Shown here: positions 1 to 10,797 of the stretch, piece after piece
Numbering within the stretch: position 1 is the stretch's first letter
How the letters are laid out: each line of letters opens with the position of its first letter
Source of the DNA: Sphagnum magellanicum
Taxonomy: Eukaryota; Streptophyta; Sphagnopsida; Sphagnales; Sphagnaceae
Assembly (NCBI GenBank): GCA_021904315.1
Contig: CM038915.1
Span: 3,534,001 to 3,598,000, forward strand
Direction: 5' to 3'
DNA length: 64,000 nt
Position numbers and translations under genes: made by a program
Notes under the pieces: model-generated
Database searches by the model: none
The model's input: the letters and a program-made list of their open reading frames with translations, nothing else
Told to the model about the DNA's origin: nothing

Positions 1-525
1 GCCACATACCGTTGGAAAGCTCTCGACAAGGACTACAACTTTTCTTTAAATTTCACCTCAATTAGAGGTTTGCACACAAATTTATGGGCCTTCAAAGCTG
101 TAGGAGTCATAATTTTGGGAATTTAAAGACTCCCATTTGGAAGTCTTGACAAAATAACATTTGGGTGTTGGTCCCGTGGCTAGGCACAAAGTATACTATA
201 AGGGGGAAGGTGGTGGCTTCCCCCAAGTCTAGGCTGTGGTGAGTCTTGTGAGTCCATATTTGCCCGTGGCTCATCTATGTTTGCTTATGGTTTGTTTATG
301 CATTAAAGGTGCTCCAATTACACACTAACTAACTTCTTGTTTGTTTGTGTAGGTTTGTGTGAGTAATTGAATTACTTGTCACTCTTCCTAATCCCCATTT
401 CGAAGCTCCAACATGCCCTTTTACCCTAAAAGTGTTGCAAGCCAGGGAACATGCCCTAACTCCTGAGCCTTCCATTATTTTCACTTTAGATTCACATTTG
501 AGTCTATCAAGGAGCTTGGGATCGC
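1..525 (+). repeat. LTR-like dispersed repeat, copy A (cut by window edge)
   Basis: This block aligns base by base with 42095-42603 in the same orientation; about four bases in five agree by eye. Shared landmarks are GTTGGAAAG at the left, CAATTAGAGGT, a TATA-like TATACTATAAGG near 190, GAGTCTTGTGAGTCC, and CACATTTGAGTC at the right. A TATA-like box followed by a long non-coding leader fits the long terminal repeat of a retrotransposon. No terminal TG/CA or target-site duplication could be set, because the left end leaves the window. It is a fossil fragment and carries no coding capacity. Confidence 0.6.
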
Positions 526-3500
526 ATCAAAGAAAATAACATTATTATAATCATTTAAAAAACTTGGATAAAACCTACTAGTAAAGCCATTTAGTAATTT
601 ATTAGGTATCTTTGATTTTTTTAAAACTTTTTTTGCAACAATTATAAAAAGTATTGAAAATTTCATTTTCTTAGCATGACACACCTCTACAAAGTTTCCA
701 TAGATTGCATTTAATTGCATTTGACATCAATGAAACAACATTCAACAAAAGCATCAAACCTTTAAAACAACCATGAAAATATTTTTTTTGTAATTTTATT
801 GAAATAAAATTTGGTAGTTTAATTACAAAATTAAATGAAAGTTGCACATATATATCAAATTTACTTGTTGATATCTTGCTAGTGTTTTAAAAACAATATT
901 AAATGAAGAAATGTTTTCAAATTCACACAAAGATGAAATGATATCAATAAAAAAGTTATGTTCAAAGGTAAATTGTTAGAAATATACTCCTTTCCATGTC
1001 AAATTGGTGGATCTAGCAATATGCAAACTTATAATATATTTCCCCATATTGTTATTTAAATGTGTGTACCATGATCCCATATTGCTAGTTCCATTTTGGA
1101 TGGTACTCCTTGAGGGTTCCTTTTTTGTGTTGTTTTTTGTCTTTTTGTATTGGTGGTAAGTGCATTGATTTTTATCAAATTGGTGGAATGAAAAAATATA
1201 ATCCCTTGTCTTCATCATTTGGTTCACTTATGCAATAATCAATGAACAAGTTTTTAGTCAAGGATACCTAGGTGATACCATGATGATACTCAAGAGAAGT
1301 TTTGATATTTGGCCAACATTGGTTTGATTGATCCAAGATAACAAATGAATTGAAAGAAAAGGACTTGTTGTTCAAAGTTTGGAAAAACAAAATTATATGT
1401 AAATGACACAAAATATTATCAAATTTTTAAAATCAAATCTAACAATAGGACTCAAGAATAACATCAATAATATTTACATGAATAATGATAATTACAATCT
1501 ACTCAAATTAATGTAATATTTTTTGAACTAGAAGTTCATTTGGTAGTTAGATAACTACGATAAGGAAATTATAAGGTATCAATTATGGGGTTGGCACCAA
1601 TCAATAAGATGACATTGCCACTATTGTGGGAGGAGACATTATGACCAATAAATGGTGTGGGAAAGAATCCTAATCATTTAAAAAATTTATTAAAAAATAG
1701 AAAGAGGACACAACTTTCATTTTCACAACTACCTTCATCTTTTAAACAAGAAGGAACAAAGGGAATAGAAGGGTATGCTTCTTTCAAATTTTTACCTTCT
1801 TTTTTGGACATCTAGCTATCAATGCAAATTCCAAGGTTCAAAAATTTGATACCAAAATTTGGTGAAAGCTCTAGCATTCCAAAATTTTGATGCAACCCTT
1901 ACCAATAACTCTTAAATACATGAATGGTGAGAAAAACAATGGATATGGAAATTTTTGTTTATGTAATAAGTTGCTTCTAGTGGTTCTTATCTACCTATGA
2001 ATAGATAGTAAAAATAAAGCCTATGACTAAACATGTTTATTTACAAAGATCATTGATTTTTCAAGTGAACAATGGAAAATCACATCAAATGAAGGTGTTT
2101 GGTAGTTTGTAGATCAATCTATTCCTTTCAAGATCATCTATTAAACACATAATAGATGTAATGGTAGTGACCATTAATTAGTAGAAATCTAGCTTTACTA
2201 CATTTTGAATTTTTTTTAAGATAAGGGATTTTGAATGATTTCTTCTCCTATTATGTTTTTGGTACTTTATACATTGTGGAGATTAGAACTTTGGTAGAAT
2301 TTTAATAAAACTTGAGAGATGGATAAAAGTATGATTAGGTGGTACCACAAGGAATTTTACACCTTCATTTTGAGGACCCATCAAATTTTAGAAAAATATA
2401 AAAAACACATAAAAAAAGGTTTTTGATTTTGTTTTTGTTGAATAGATGAACTAGGTTGTAAATATTTTGAAACTTTAGCAATGTAAAAAATGTTTTGAAT
2501 TTTGATATTCATATTCATTACATTCACACAAAGTTTTTGAAATGTCACATTTGTTATTTTCCATAAACTTTTTGGTTTTTCAAACAAGGTTTCAAGTTTT
2601 TTTTTGTGGATATAAAATTTTAAGGTACTTTGGATGGTATTTTATTTGATATTTTTGTTGAATAATTATTTGAATAAGTATAATTTAGTTATGAATTTTC
2701 AAAGTTTAAAAATTTGATTCTTGAAGGGGTGACATCAATAAGAAATACAAATTTTTAATGATTTTCACCTTTTTAATTGTAATGGAAACTTCAAGCCATA
2801 TGCTTTGGCATGCAATAAATAGACATGATAAAAAAATATTTATAATTATGAAAACATTTTTAAAAAAGGGCCTAAGAATATTAATTGACCAATTTTATTT
2901 CCTTGATTGTCCTTTGAGGTGGTTCTCAATGGGTTCATGCAATCATACTTTCACCTAGATGTATGTGAATTATGGAATGAAGAAGAACAATTTTAGGATT
3001 TTTGTTTTACACATGTATTGAATGTGTATAATTTTTGGAAATATGAAGTTTAAGTTGTTTATATAGTTTATATTAGTTTTGTGAAATGTAATTGTTGGAA
3101 ATACAATTTAGTTTTGTAACTATATTATATAGTTTGGTATTGTTTTTAGAATACAAATAAGTATTTACCATCATCTCACAAATCAACTAATCTTCATCAC
3201 ATAAAATCAACACACTTCTAACATGTAAAATGTGTGATCCTTTTATTAGTCAAAATTGAGGTTCCTTTTATCGCAATAGTACCAAATTACACATGTTGCT
3301 CAAAGTAGCAACACCATGATTTCTAGCTTGTAGTGTATCATTTGCCAATTCACTCATGTTATATCACCTATGTGCAACTTTGTGCAAAGTTTTTCACTAG
3401 TCCCCCCTTCACCTCATGCACAAACTATTTTCATTTTTAGTTCCTTCACAAGTTTCCTAAGTTAGTCATTAAGATCCAGTACCATCAATTCATTCAAAAA

Positions 3501-4471
3501 TTTCAATGCCTCCCAAAAATTATTGCATCCTTTAAAATGTTTTTATTAATTAATACTAAGAAGATGTTACTTTCGGAAAAGTCCAAAGCAATTAGGCATT
3601 TAATAATAACAAATTTTGTGAATATGTTTCATCCATATTTACCATTGTGCAACATGATTGTTACAATAGTTGGCACAACTATTCAAAGGTGCAAACAAAT
3701 TAATAGAAACCACACCCACCACTAAGTAAGGACCTTTTGAGAATATTCTTGAAATATTCACTATATATATTATGACCTAACAAGATGTTACATTGTAATA
3801 TTATGCAAACATATGTTTAAACATTTTCCCTTAAAATAAAAACCTTTATAGTGTTGAAAACAAAATTTGACCTGAAAATGTGAAATGCATTTACCATTCA
3901 ATACATTTGAAGTGGCTCCTATTAACTTGTGTGTGCCTTCCAATGTTGGTCATTACCACTCTTTTGGTCAACAACATGGACCTCTATTGTTTGATGATAA
4001 TTATCATTTAAAATTTAATTTTAAGGTGAGATAATCAAATTTTAGTTACTATGGTACGTAGGAATGTCATCACAAACTTCCAATATCACAAAATTTGAAT
4101 TGAATCCATGTGAAAATTTGTAAAACAATATATGCATCCAAAGGTTTCAAAATGTGAAAATGGCACAAAAAAAAAAAACTTTTACATAATTGATGTGTCT
4201 TAATGATGTATTGATGTGAAATATGTATGATTTACATTTTAATTAAATTCATGCAATTATTGTGATGGAATTTTGCATAAAATTATGCAATTTTTGTGTA
4301 TTAGACATTCACATTCACCTATGTCATTCAAAAAACAAATGTCATCCATTTGAATATTTAAAATATTGAATACATACAAATATTGTTCATATTAACCATA
4401 CCATGGAATTCATGTGATTTTGGTACGAATCTATGAAAACCAAAATTTGCATAAAATTTATATTTATTGGG
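526..4471. other. Gene-free AT-rich intergenic stretch
   Basis: No convincing coding exon on either strand; the open frames are short, AT-driven and unlike known proteins. Homopolymer runs occur (for example A12 near 4163). CpG is scarce, as expected for old methylated repeat DNA. No paired ends of an element were recognised. Confidence 0.6.
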
Positions 4472-4474
4472 ATT

Positions 4475-6201
4475 CACTATGAGAAATTATGTCCACCACA
4501 ACCACACAACCTGACAACTAGAACTCCAAAACAACTAATATACAACTATCCCATGAAAATACGAAAAATTAATTTAAAAATGCCATGACAAAAAATCAAG
4601 AAGTTGTATTGTGGTTGCAAGTTAGTTGCCTATACATGGAATGTACGCACTATATATATGGTTGTAGTCAACCATGTTTGACTTTTGAGCAAGTTGTATT
4701 TTAGTTGCATGTGACAACTACATTACAACTAGTGTAAATGTTATTCCCAATCAACAACTATTTTGCAACTAATGTTGCAACTAGTGTATGGCCTTGACAC
4801 ATACAATCATGTCATGTGTGTGCATTTCCACCACCCATTAGATATGAACTTTCAACTTGGTTGCAATTAGTTTCAACTATGATTTCCATTGGTACAATAG
4901 TTGTGCCACTAGGTTGCCACTATGCAAATACTATAGTCATATTTTTTGTGATTGGTGTTCAATGGTTGTATTAATAATATCCCACTACACTATAACTCAC
5001 AATATCATGTTAGCATACATACATATCAAACCATAGAATTTCATGGAAGGTGAAAATCTACTTTTGAATGAAATTATAAGCAATGTGTGTATTCTATTAA
5101 ACATTCAACAAGGGTGTGCATATGGATATGTCTTTATATACTTCAATGTTTTCTATTCAAATTCATGTTTATTATTTGATATTTCATAATGAATTATTGT
5201 TAATAATTTATTGATTAATAGTTAATATGTAATACAATTAATTATAATTAATTAATTAATTAATCAAATTGAATAATAAACTATTCATATTGAATCCATT
5301 AATCAAATTGAAATACTTATTTTGATAATTAATTATCAAATATTAATTCAAATAATTAAATTTCAAATAATTATATTAGATGATTAATTACAAATTACAA
5401 ATTAATTACATTAAAATCAAACACAAAACATGTGGGGCATTGTTTTTGTATAGGGTGCAAGTGAAATATTTAACCCATATGCTTTATCTTCAAAATTTCA
5501 TTTCACAAACTATATAAAGGAGATGTCTTCTTTTCTATTCTCACAATTAAATACATGTGCCATGTTGGGATGAACTCATAAAAGCTTAACCTTAAAGGCA
5601 AAAAAAAAAACAAAATTAAAAACATTATGTGACTATTCTTTAATTCACTTACCTTTCTACCTTCCTACTTATTTGCCTACCTAAGTAAGTAGGTAGGTTG
5701 GTATGTAAGAGCTACCAATTTACCTACTTATGGCTATGTACAAACCAACTTAATTACTTATATATATAAGTTTATTTGTTTCCAAAATTCAATTAATATG
5801 CCACATGGCAACTTTTGATTGTGTCACAATCTAAAATGAATAATCATAATGGATGATGGATATCAATATTTCAAAAAAAATTCACCCAAAAATCTTTATA
5901 GTGCCATGTATTAAATTTTGATGAATTCATGAAAAATGATGTTAGAGTGACATTATGGTTGTAGTCATAGGGGAGTTGCATAATAGTTGAAAAAGAGTTG
6001 TTGCGATTGAATTGCAATTGAGTTGTAATAAGTTGCATTAAAATTAGATTATACATACAATGAGTTGCATTTCTTGCAACTCATGCAACTTGTTCGATAA
6101 CATTCATGGGTGTAGAGTTACAGTGAGTTGCAAATGGTCATTGTAATTCAAAAATTGAATTGTAAGTCTAGTTTTGCAAAACACCCCTTTTTCTCATAGT
6201 G
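4475..6201. mobile_element. Non-autonomous CACTA (En/Spm) DNA transposon
   Basis: The left end reads CACTATGAGAAA and the right end is its exact reverse complement TTTCTCATAGTG, giving a 12-bp perfect terminal inverted repeat. Both ends are flanked by the 3-bp duplication ATT (4472-4474 and 6202-6204), the size made by the CACTA superfamily. Both subterminal regions are packed with short direct and inverted copies of GTTGCAA and ACAACTA/TAGTTG, the expected binding sites for a CACTA accessory protein. The 1727-bp interior has no transposase, so movement would depend on an autonomous partner. It contains an AT-only stretch near 5230-5400 and a CTAC/GTAG inverted array at 5645-5745 (CCTACCTA...TAGGTAGG). 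The intact ends and duplication suggest a moderately young insertion. Confidence 0.88.
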
Positions 6202-6204
6202 ATT

Positions 6205-8330
6205 TTTGAAACATTCAATAGCTATTGTAAAATATAGGAAAAACAAGTTTACTTTTTTTTTAAAACTCATAAATGGTGGAACAACTTATATAGCAAGACT
6301 TGATGTGATCCCTTGCACTTGTAGATTCCATGTATATTTGTGCAAACAATTCACATTGAACAATCTTCCATAAGTGATTTTGAATCTTACTTGATAAGAG
6401 ATTGGGATGCCTTACAATTGATAAAGGTGCCATAATGATTTATGAATGGAGTTCACATAAATGTGATGGTGTCCTAGCAAGTGAACATTAAAAAAAAATT
6501 TCAAGAGTTCAAACACACTAATTGTGATGTGTTTGTCTTGCAATTGGTCAAATTTTGATTTTGGAACCACAATGGCAAGTTTTTGGATGAAGGCGAGAAA
6601 TAAATTGGGGGGGGGGGGGAGTGCAAAAGGGGGAGGGGGAATCTAGGTATAATGATTACATTGTCTATTAAGACATGTCATTTTAAATCTTGCATTTGAT
6701 ATGGTGGCAACGTGTTCATATGACAAAATAGAAAATAATCATTTTCTTGTATATTACAAAAATAATTTTAACAAATAGTTTTAAGAAAATATTGGACTTT
6801 TGATGGGTCATTAGATAACTATTTGGTGTATTGACCTTTCATTGGGTTCCAAAACCATTGTTGAGTTATTGGAATCTTATAGCAAACATAAAATTAAAAA
6901 TTGGAGTTTTTGGTGGAGTTTGACCACATTGACATAATCCCTAAATGAATAGTAAAAAATTGTGTGTCTTGATTGACTGTGTAATCATGTGTGTCCAATT
7001 CGATTATGAGTGATGTAGTTCACATGTATGTAATTATATCACAAGAAGGCCCATTGAACCTTCACCTCCCAAAAACCACATTTTGAACAACTGATCACAA
7101 CTTTAATTTGTGACAAATAATGTCATCACATAAATAAATAGTCATATTTATTCCAAATTTCACATATTATGATACAATTGGTGATTATGGTGTTGAAAAA
7201 AAATCAATTATGAAAAGAAAAGTATGAAAAGATACCTTTCAATTCCATTCATTCATAATCGATTCCAAATTCAAATATATTGTCATAGAATGAGACCACT
7301 AGTGGACGCTAAGCCCATTTACCTTATACAAGTTTTGATGTTATATTCAAATTTCACTTATTATGATATAATTATATAATTTCATAATGAAATTAATTTC
7401 ACATGTTTATATATATATTCACATGAGTTTAATTTCGTGATTACATTTTTTAATTTAAAAAAAATTAATAACTGTGTATAAATTCATAATGTTTTAAACT
7501 TCAACTCATGGGTTGCAATTAAATAAATTAAAAAAATTTAAATTAAATTAGAAAAAAAATTTACTACCAAAAAAAAAATGAAGTTAACAACATTTATGGA
7601 CCAATTTTTTTTACAAATACCTTTTGAAACTTGATATAGAATCTTGGTAATTTAGGCCAAAAAACAAGCTAAACTTGGCAATCAAAAACCTAGAAAAACA
7701 TTGATTTGTTGTCACTTTGAAAAAATAATTGCAAGGTTGCAAATTTTTTCCAAAAACAAATGATGCTTCAACTATTATAAAGACATTGCATTAATTAAAA
7801 ATATTAATTTCAAAACGAAAATTCTATTTTTAATTAAATTTTCATGGAATAGTTACTAAAGACCACAATTGGTGATAAAAAAGGGGTCAACATATATATA
7901 TATATGTGAAGTTTTCTTTTCCCCCCTTTTTAGGCCATGTTACTAGTTTCGAACACAATGTGTGCAATGAAAGGTTGAATCAAGTTGAAGGTAACTTGCA
8001 TGTTGCAATTATAAAAGTAATTCTATAAAAGGAAGGTAAAGTATGCATGCTTACCTGGTACAAAAATTTGTTCCTGGAATATGCATTGATGACATAAGAC
8101 ATGAAATTATACATATACAGATAGAGCTAGCTAAACGTTCACCCATTAAAAAAATTATTAGATTTAGATAAAAATACACTCCACATGCATATATGCTCAA
8201 GTTGTAGAAGAAGGGACATCTCTAAGAAGAAGCTCTTGCAAGTTTAAATATGATCCCAATTTCATAAGAAATCAAAGAGGATGATGATGTAGATATTGCA
8301 CCATTTTTCCAAGATTCCTACTACCCAATA
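6205..8330. other. AT-rich intergenic stretch with G tracts
   Basis: No coding sequence recognised. Landmarks are a G13 run at 6607-6619 followed by G5-A-G5 at 6629-6639, and scattered A/T homopolymers. Nothing else could be assigned. Confidence 0.55.
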
Positions 8331-8334
8331 GGGT

Positions 8335-8402
8335 GACCGACTAGCTCGGTGGATAGGTGTACTAGTCCCTAAGTGGGGTGGGCTATTAGCCCTTGAATCT
8401 AT
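8335..8402 (+). repeat. tRNA-derived SINE-like head
   Basis: An A-box-like TAGCTCGGTGG (8342-8352) and a B-box-like GCCCTTGAATCT (8389-8400) lie about 47 bp apart, the spacing of an RNA polymerase III internal promoter. The segment does not fold into a convincing full tRNA. It is best read as the diverged 5' head of a tRNA-derived SINE; no clear tail or target-site duplication was found. Confidence 0.35.
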
Positions 8403-8870
8403 TGAATTTAATGATGAATATTATCCAGTGGCCAAATTTTTGGTTGTGGCAATTTCACACTGTTGCAAATTTTGATTAAAAAAGAGGAATATTTTGTTCT
8501 AATATTATCTATTGTTTGAAAAAGTTTTTGCCAAAAAAGCAAATAGTTCAAGTTAGTTTCATTAATTTTTTTCTATTCTTGGTTCTTGTTTGTTGTAGAT
8601 AGCCATATTACGAAAAGGACATTTTTTGGACAATGTGTTCTAATAACAAGTCACTATTATCTGCTAAATCTCTCTTGGGATGCTCTCTAGGCTACTTACA
8701 CTTCAGCTATATAAAAAATTGAAAAAAATAACACTGGGTTAGGGTGTAACAATGTTTCTTCAAGAGTTAAAAAAAAATTAAAAAATTAATATATATCCCA
8801 ATTATATAATTATATAATGGGAAATCTGAAAATTCCAGAAAATTCAGGTTTGGTTTTTTTGCTATGAGTA

Positions 8871-8917
<47 letters not shown>

Positions 8918-9578
8918 TGTTGGAGCTGATGGGAAGTCTTTTAGCTTTGCTAGTGAAGTGCTGACCAAGATCTCTCTCCAAGTTGGGTGGATTTGTTTTT
9001 CAGCATGTGGGATGATGGCATGGCACTTTGTGTACACTTTATGAAGGTGTGATTCCTTTTTTAAGGCTAATTTTAAAAAATCTTTTGGGTGCCTAGTTGG
9101 TGTCCTTCATTTGTTTGTCTTTAGAGTGGGTGCAATTCATGTCAACTCAGGCTATTATTTCATATTCCAGTTGCTCCTAGAACCTTCTGAATGAATTTTT
9201 CAAGTCTGCCAAAAAAAAAAGGGAAGGGGGTGGCTAAAAGAAATCATACAGAAAACCAGTCAAGCCCACACCACCAGTCCACTGGTTTACTGTTTACTCC
9301 ACATTTGGCCTCATTCAAATTGTTTTCCTTTTTGCCACGTTGGGCATGCATTTAGTTTGTGACTTTCTGAAAACCCACTCAATCTTTCATCTAGCATATA
9401 GGGTTAATCCCTAAAACCCTAATCACAAAGAATACCTACTTTAAACTTCTGAACTCCACCCACCAAGCAGATTCAGACCCTTCACAAAAAACTGGAAACC
9501 CCTAAACCCTAACTTCATGAAGATGAGAGAAAAAAGCTCTAGTTATGGCAAAAAAAAAAAACAAAAAAACTCTAGTAG
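8403..9578. other. Intergenic stretch with telobox-like motifs
   Basis: No gene recognised. It holds a GA microsatellite (listed separately) and telobox-like AAACCCTAA-type strings near 9412-9422 and 9500-9512. These occur in promoters of plant growth-related genes, but no coding sequence follows that can be named. Confidence 0.45.
8874..8913 (+). repeat. GA dinucleotide microsatellite, 20 units
   Basis: Uninterrupted (GA)20, typical slippage-prone plant microsatellite. On the other strand it would encode only alternating Ser-Leu, so the open frame across it is not a gene. Confidence 0.97.
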
Positions 9579-9678
9579 TGGTTGAGTTTGCATGACAACA
9601 AAGAAAAGAAAGATTCTGCACCAATTTTGAGTACAAGGAGAGAGACAGATGCAACCCACTTACTTACACACACAAGTC

Positions 9679-9965
9679 TGTGCATCGAATGCTCAAGTCC
9701 AACTTGTTTACATGTCTGTGCATCGAATGCAACAAGTCCAACTGGTTTACATGTCCATGCATCGAATGCAACAAGCCCAACTTGTTTTACATGTCCGTGC
9801 ATCCAATGCAGCAAGCCCAAATTGTTTACATGTCTGTGCATCCAATGCAACAAGTCCAACTGGTTTACATGTCCTTGCATCCAATGCAACAAGCCCAACT
9901 TGTTTTACATGTCTGTGCATCCAATGCAACAAGCCCAAGTTGTTTACATGTCCGTGCATCCAATG
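9679..9965 (+). repeat. Minisatellite, 39-40 bp unit, seven full copies
   Basis: The unit runs TGTGCATCSAATGCAACAAG then YCCAACTKGTTTACATGTC. Seven copies plus a partial one lie head to tail; some have an extra T (TGTTTTACA) and are 40 bp. Early copies have GCATCGAATG and later copies GCATCCAATG, so the array expanded from two sub-types. A 39-bp unit is 13 codons without a stop, so frames stay open on both strands; this is a property of the repeat and not evidence for a protein. Confidence 0.93.
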
Positions 9966-10060
9966 ACCATGGCTGCAGTGGTGAAAGAGAGGGGGAGATG
10001 ACGCTGTGCACTACGGTGTCTACTCTTTCAACATGAACCAGTTACAAAAGTACACGCCAT

Positions 10061-10288
10061 TTACAGTACTGTTATGGGCATGTCTACTGGCACTGGATCA
10101 ATACATATATCTAATGGATGATGATTGACTACCGAAGCTAATTTAACTGGGATGCACATGTCCAGCATTCGAGCATCAACGAATTCCTGAAAATAGAAAG
10201 GCGCAGACATTGGGGAAAATGTAATACGCTGATCTTTTGCAGAACTGGGTCCCTTAGAAGAAACACTTGTGGTGGTTTCAGATCTTTT
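10061..10288 (-). other. Possible coding exon of unrecognised protein
   Basis: A 75-codon stop-free reading ends in TAA at 10061-10063. The translation looks protein-like: it has a Ser/Thr/Lys-rich start, then APFYFQEFVDARMLDMCIPV, and ends DICIDPVPVDMPITVL. A good splice acceptor (TTTCTATTTTCAG) sits just before the codons for EFVDARML, so a shorter 3' terminal exon (10061-10186) is also possible. I recognise no family, found no upstream exon and no start codon before the internal Met. It could be a chance frame, a 3' terminal exon, or a decayed gene piece. Confidence 0.22.
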
Positions 10289-10409
10289 TCAACTCTTGCT
10301 TCGGAAAAGAGAGAGGCATGCAGATGTTGTGTTTGGATCTTTTTATTAAAGAACTCTATGTTGTTGGTATGAACAAGATTTTTGTCATTTGGGGGAGAGT
10401 CACTCTATA

Positions 10410-10462
10410 CTACTAGTACTAGTACTAGTATTAGTACTACTACTACTACAACAACAACAACA
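10410..10462 (+). repeat. Compound trinucleotide microsatellite
   Basis: A run of CTA/GTA units (TACTAGTACTAGTACTAG) passes into (CTA)n and then (CAA)n. Low-complexity sequence, no gene. Confidence 0.9.
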
Positions 10463-10689
10463 AAGGGTGTTGGAATCCCCAAAGGACTAGGGGCACAAGT
10501 CAACCAAAGGATCAAGTCTACTGGGTTGGGGTTTTTCATTTAAATTACTACTCAGTTGACAATTTGAAAGTCTACTACGGCCCTCAGGAGCACCACCCAA
10601 AACACATGTCACTTGCTTACGGAGTGGGGACTTAGAGATACACTCTTCTTATTACTCGGTGATGAATGTGTAACCGAGTATAGTACCAA

Positions 10690-10797
10690 GCCATACTATA
10701 ACCATATTGTAACCATACTTTAACCATACTTTAACCATATTGTAACCATACTTTTAACTCAGTTGCATATAACCATATTGTAACCATACTTTTAACT
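10690..10797 (+). repeat. 11-bp tandem repeat (TAACCATAYTT type)
   Basis: About eight head-to-tail copies of TAACCATATTG or TAACCATACTT, interrupted once by ACTCAGTTGCATA and ending in ACTCGGTCGC. The flanking ACTCGGT/ACCGAGT hairpin at 10654-10679 recurs at 22856-22884. Confidence 0.85.

Noticed and set aside
9679-9965. CRISPR-like regular repeat
   Set aside because: There are no unique spacers; units are directly adjacent, and the DNA is a plant nuclear genome.
9572-10001. Several overlapping 70-139 codon frames on both strands
   Set aside because: They are all produced by the 39-40 bp minisatellite, whose unit is stop-free in several frames; the translations are repetitive.
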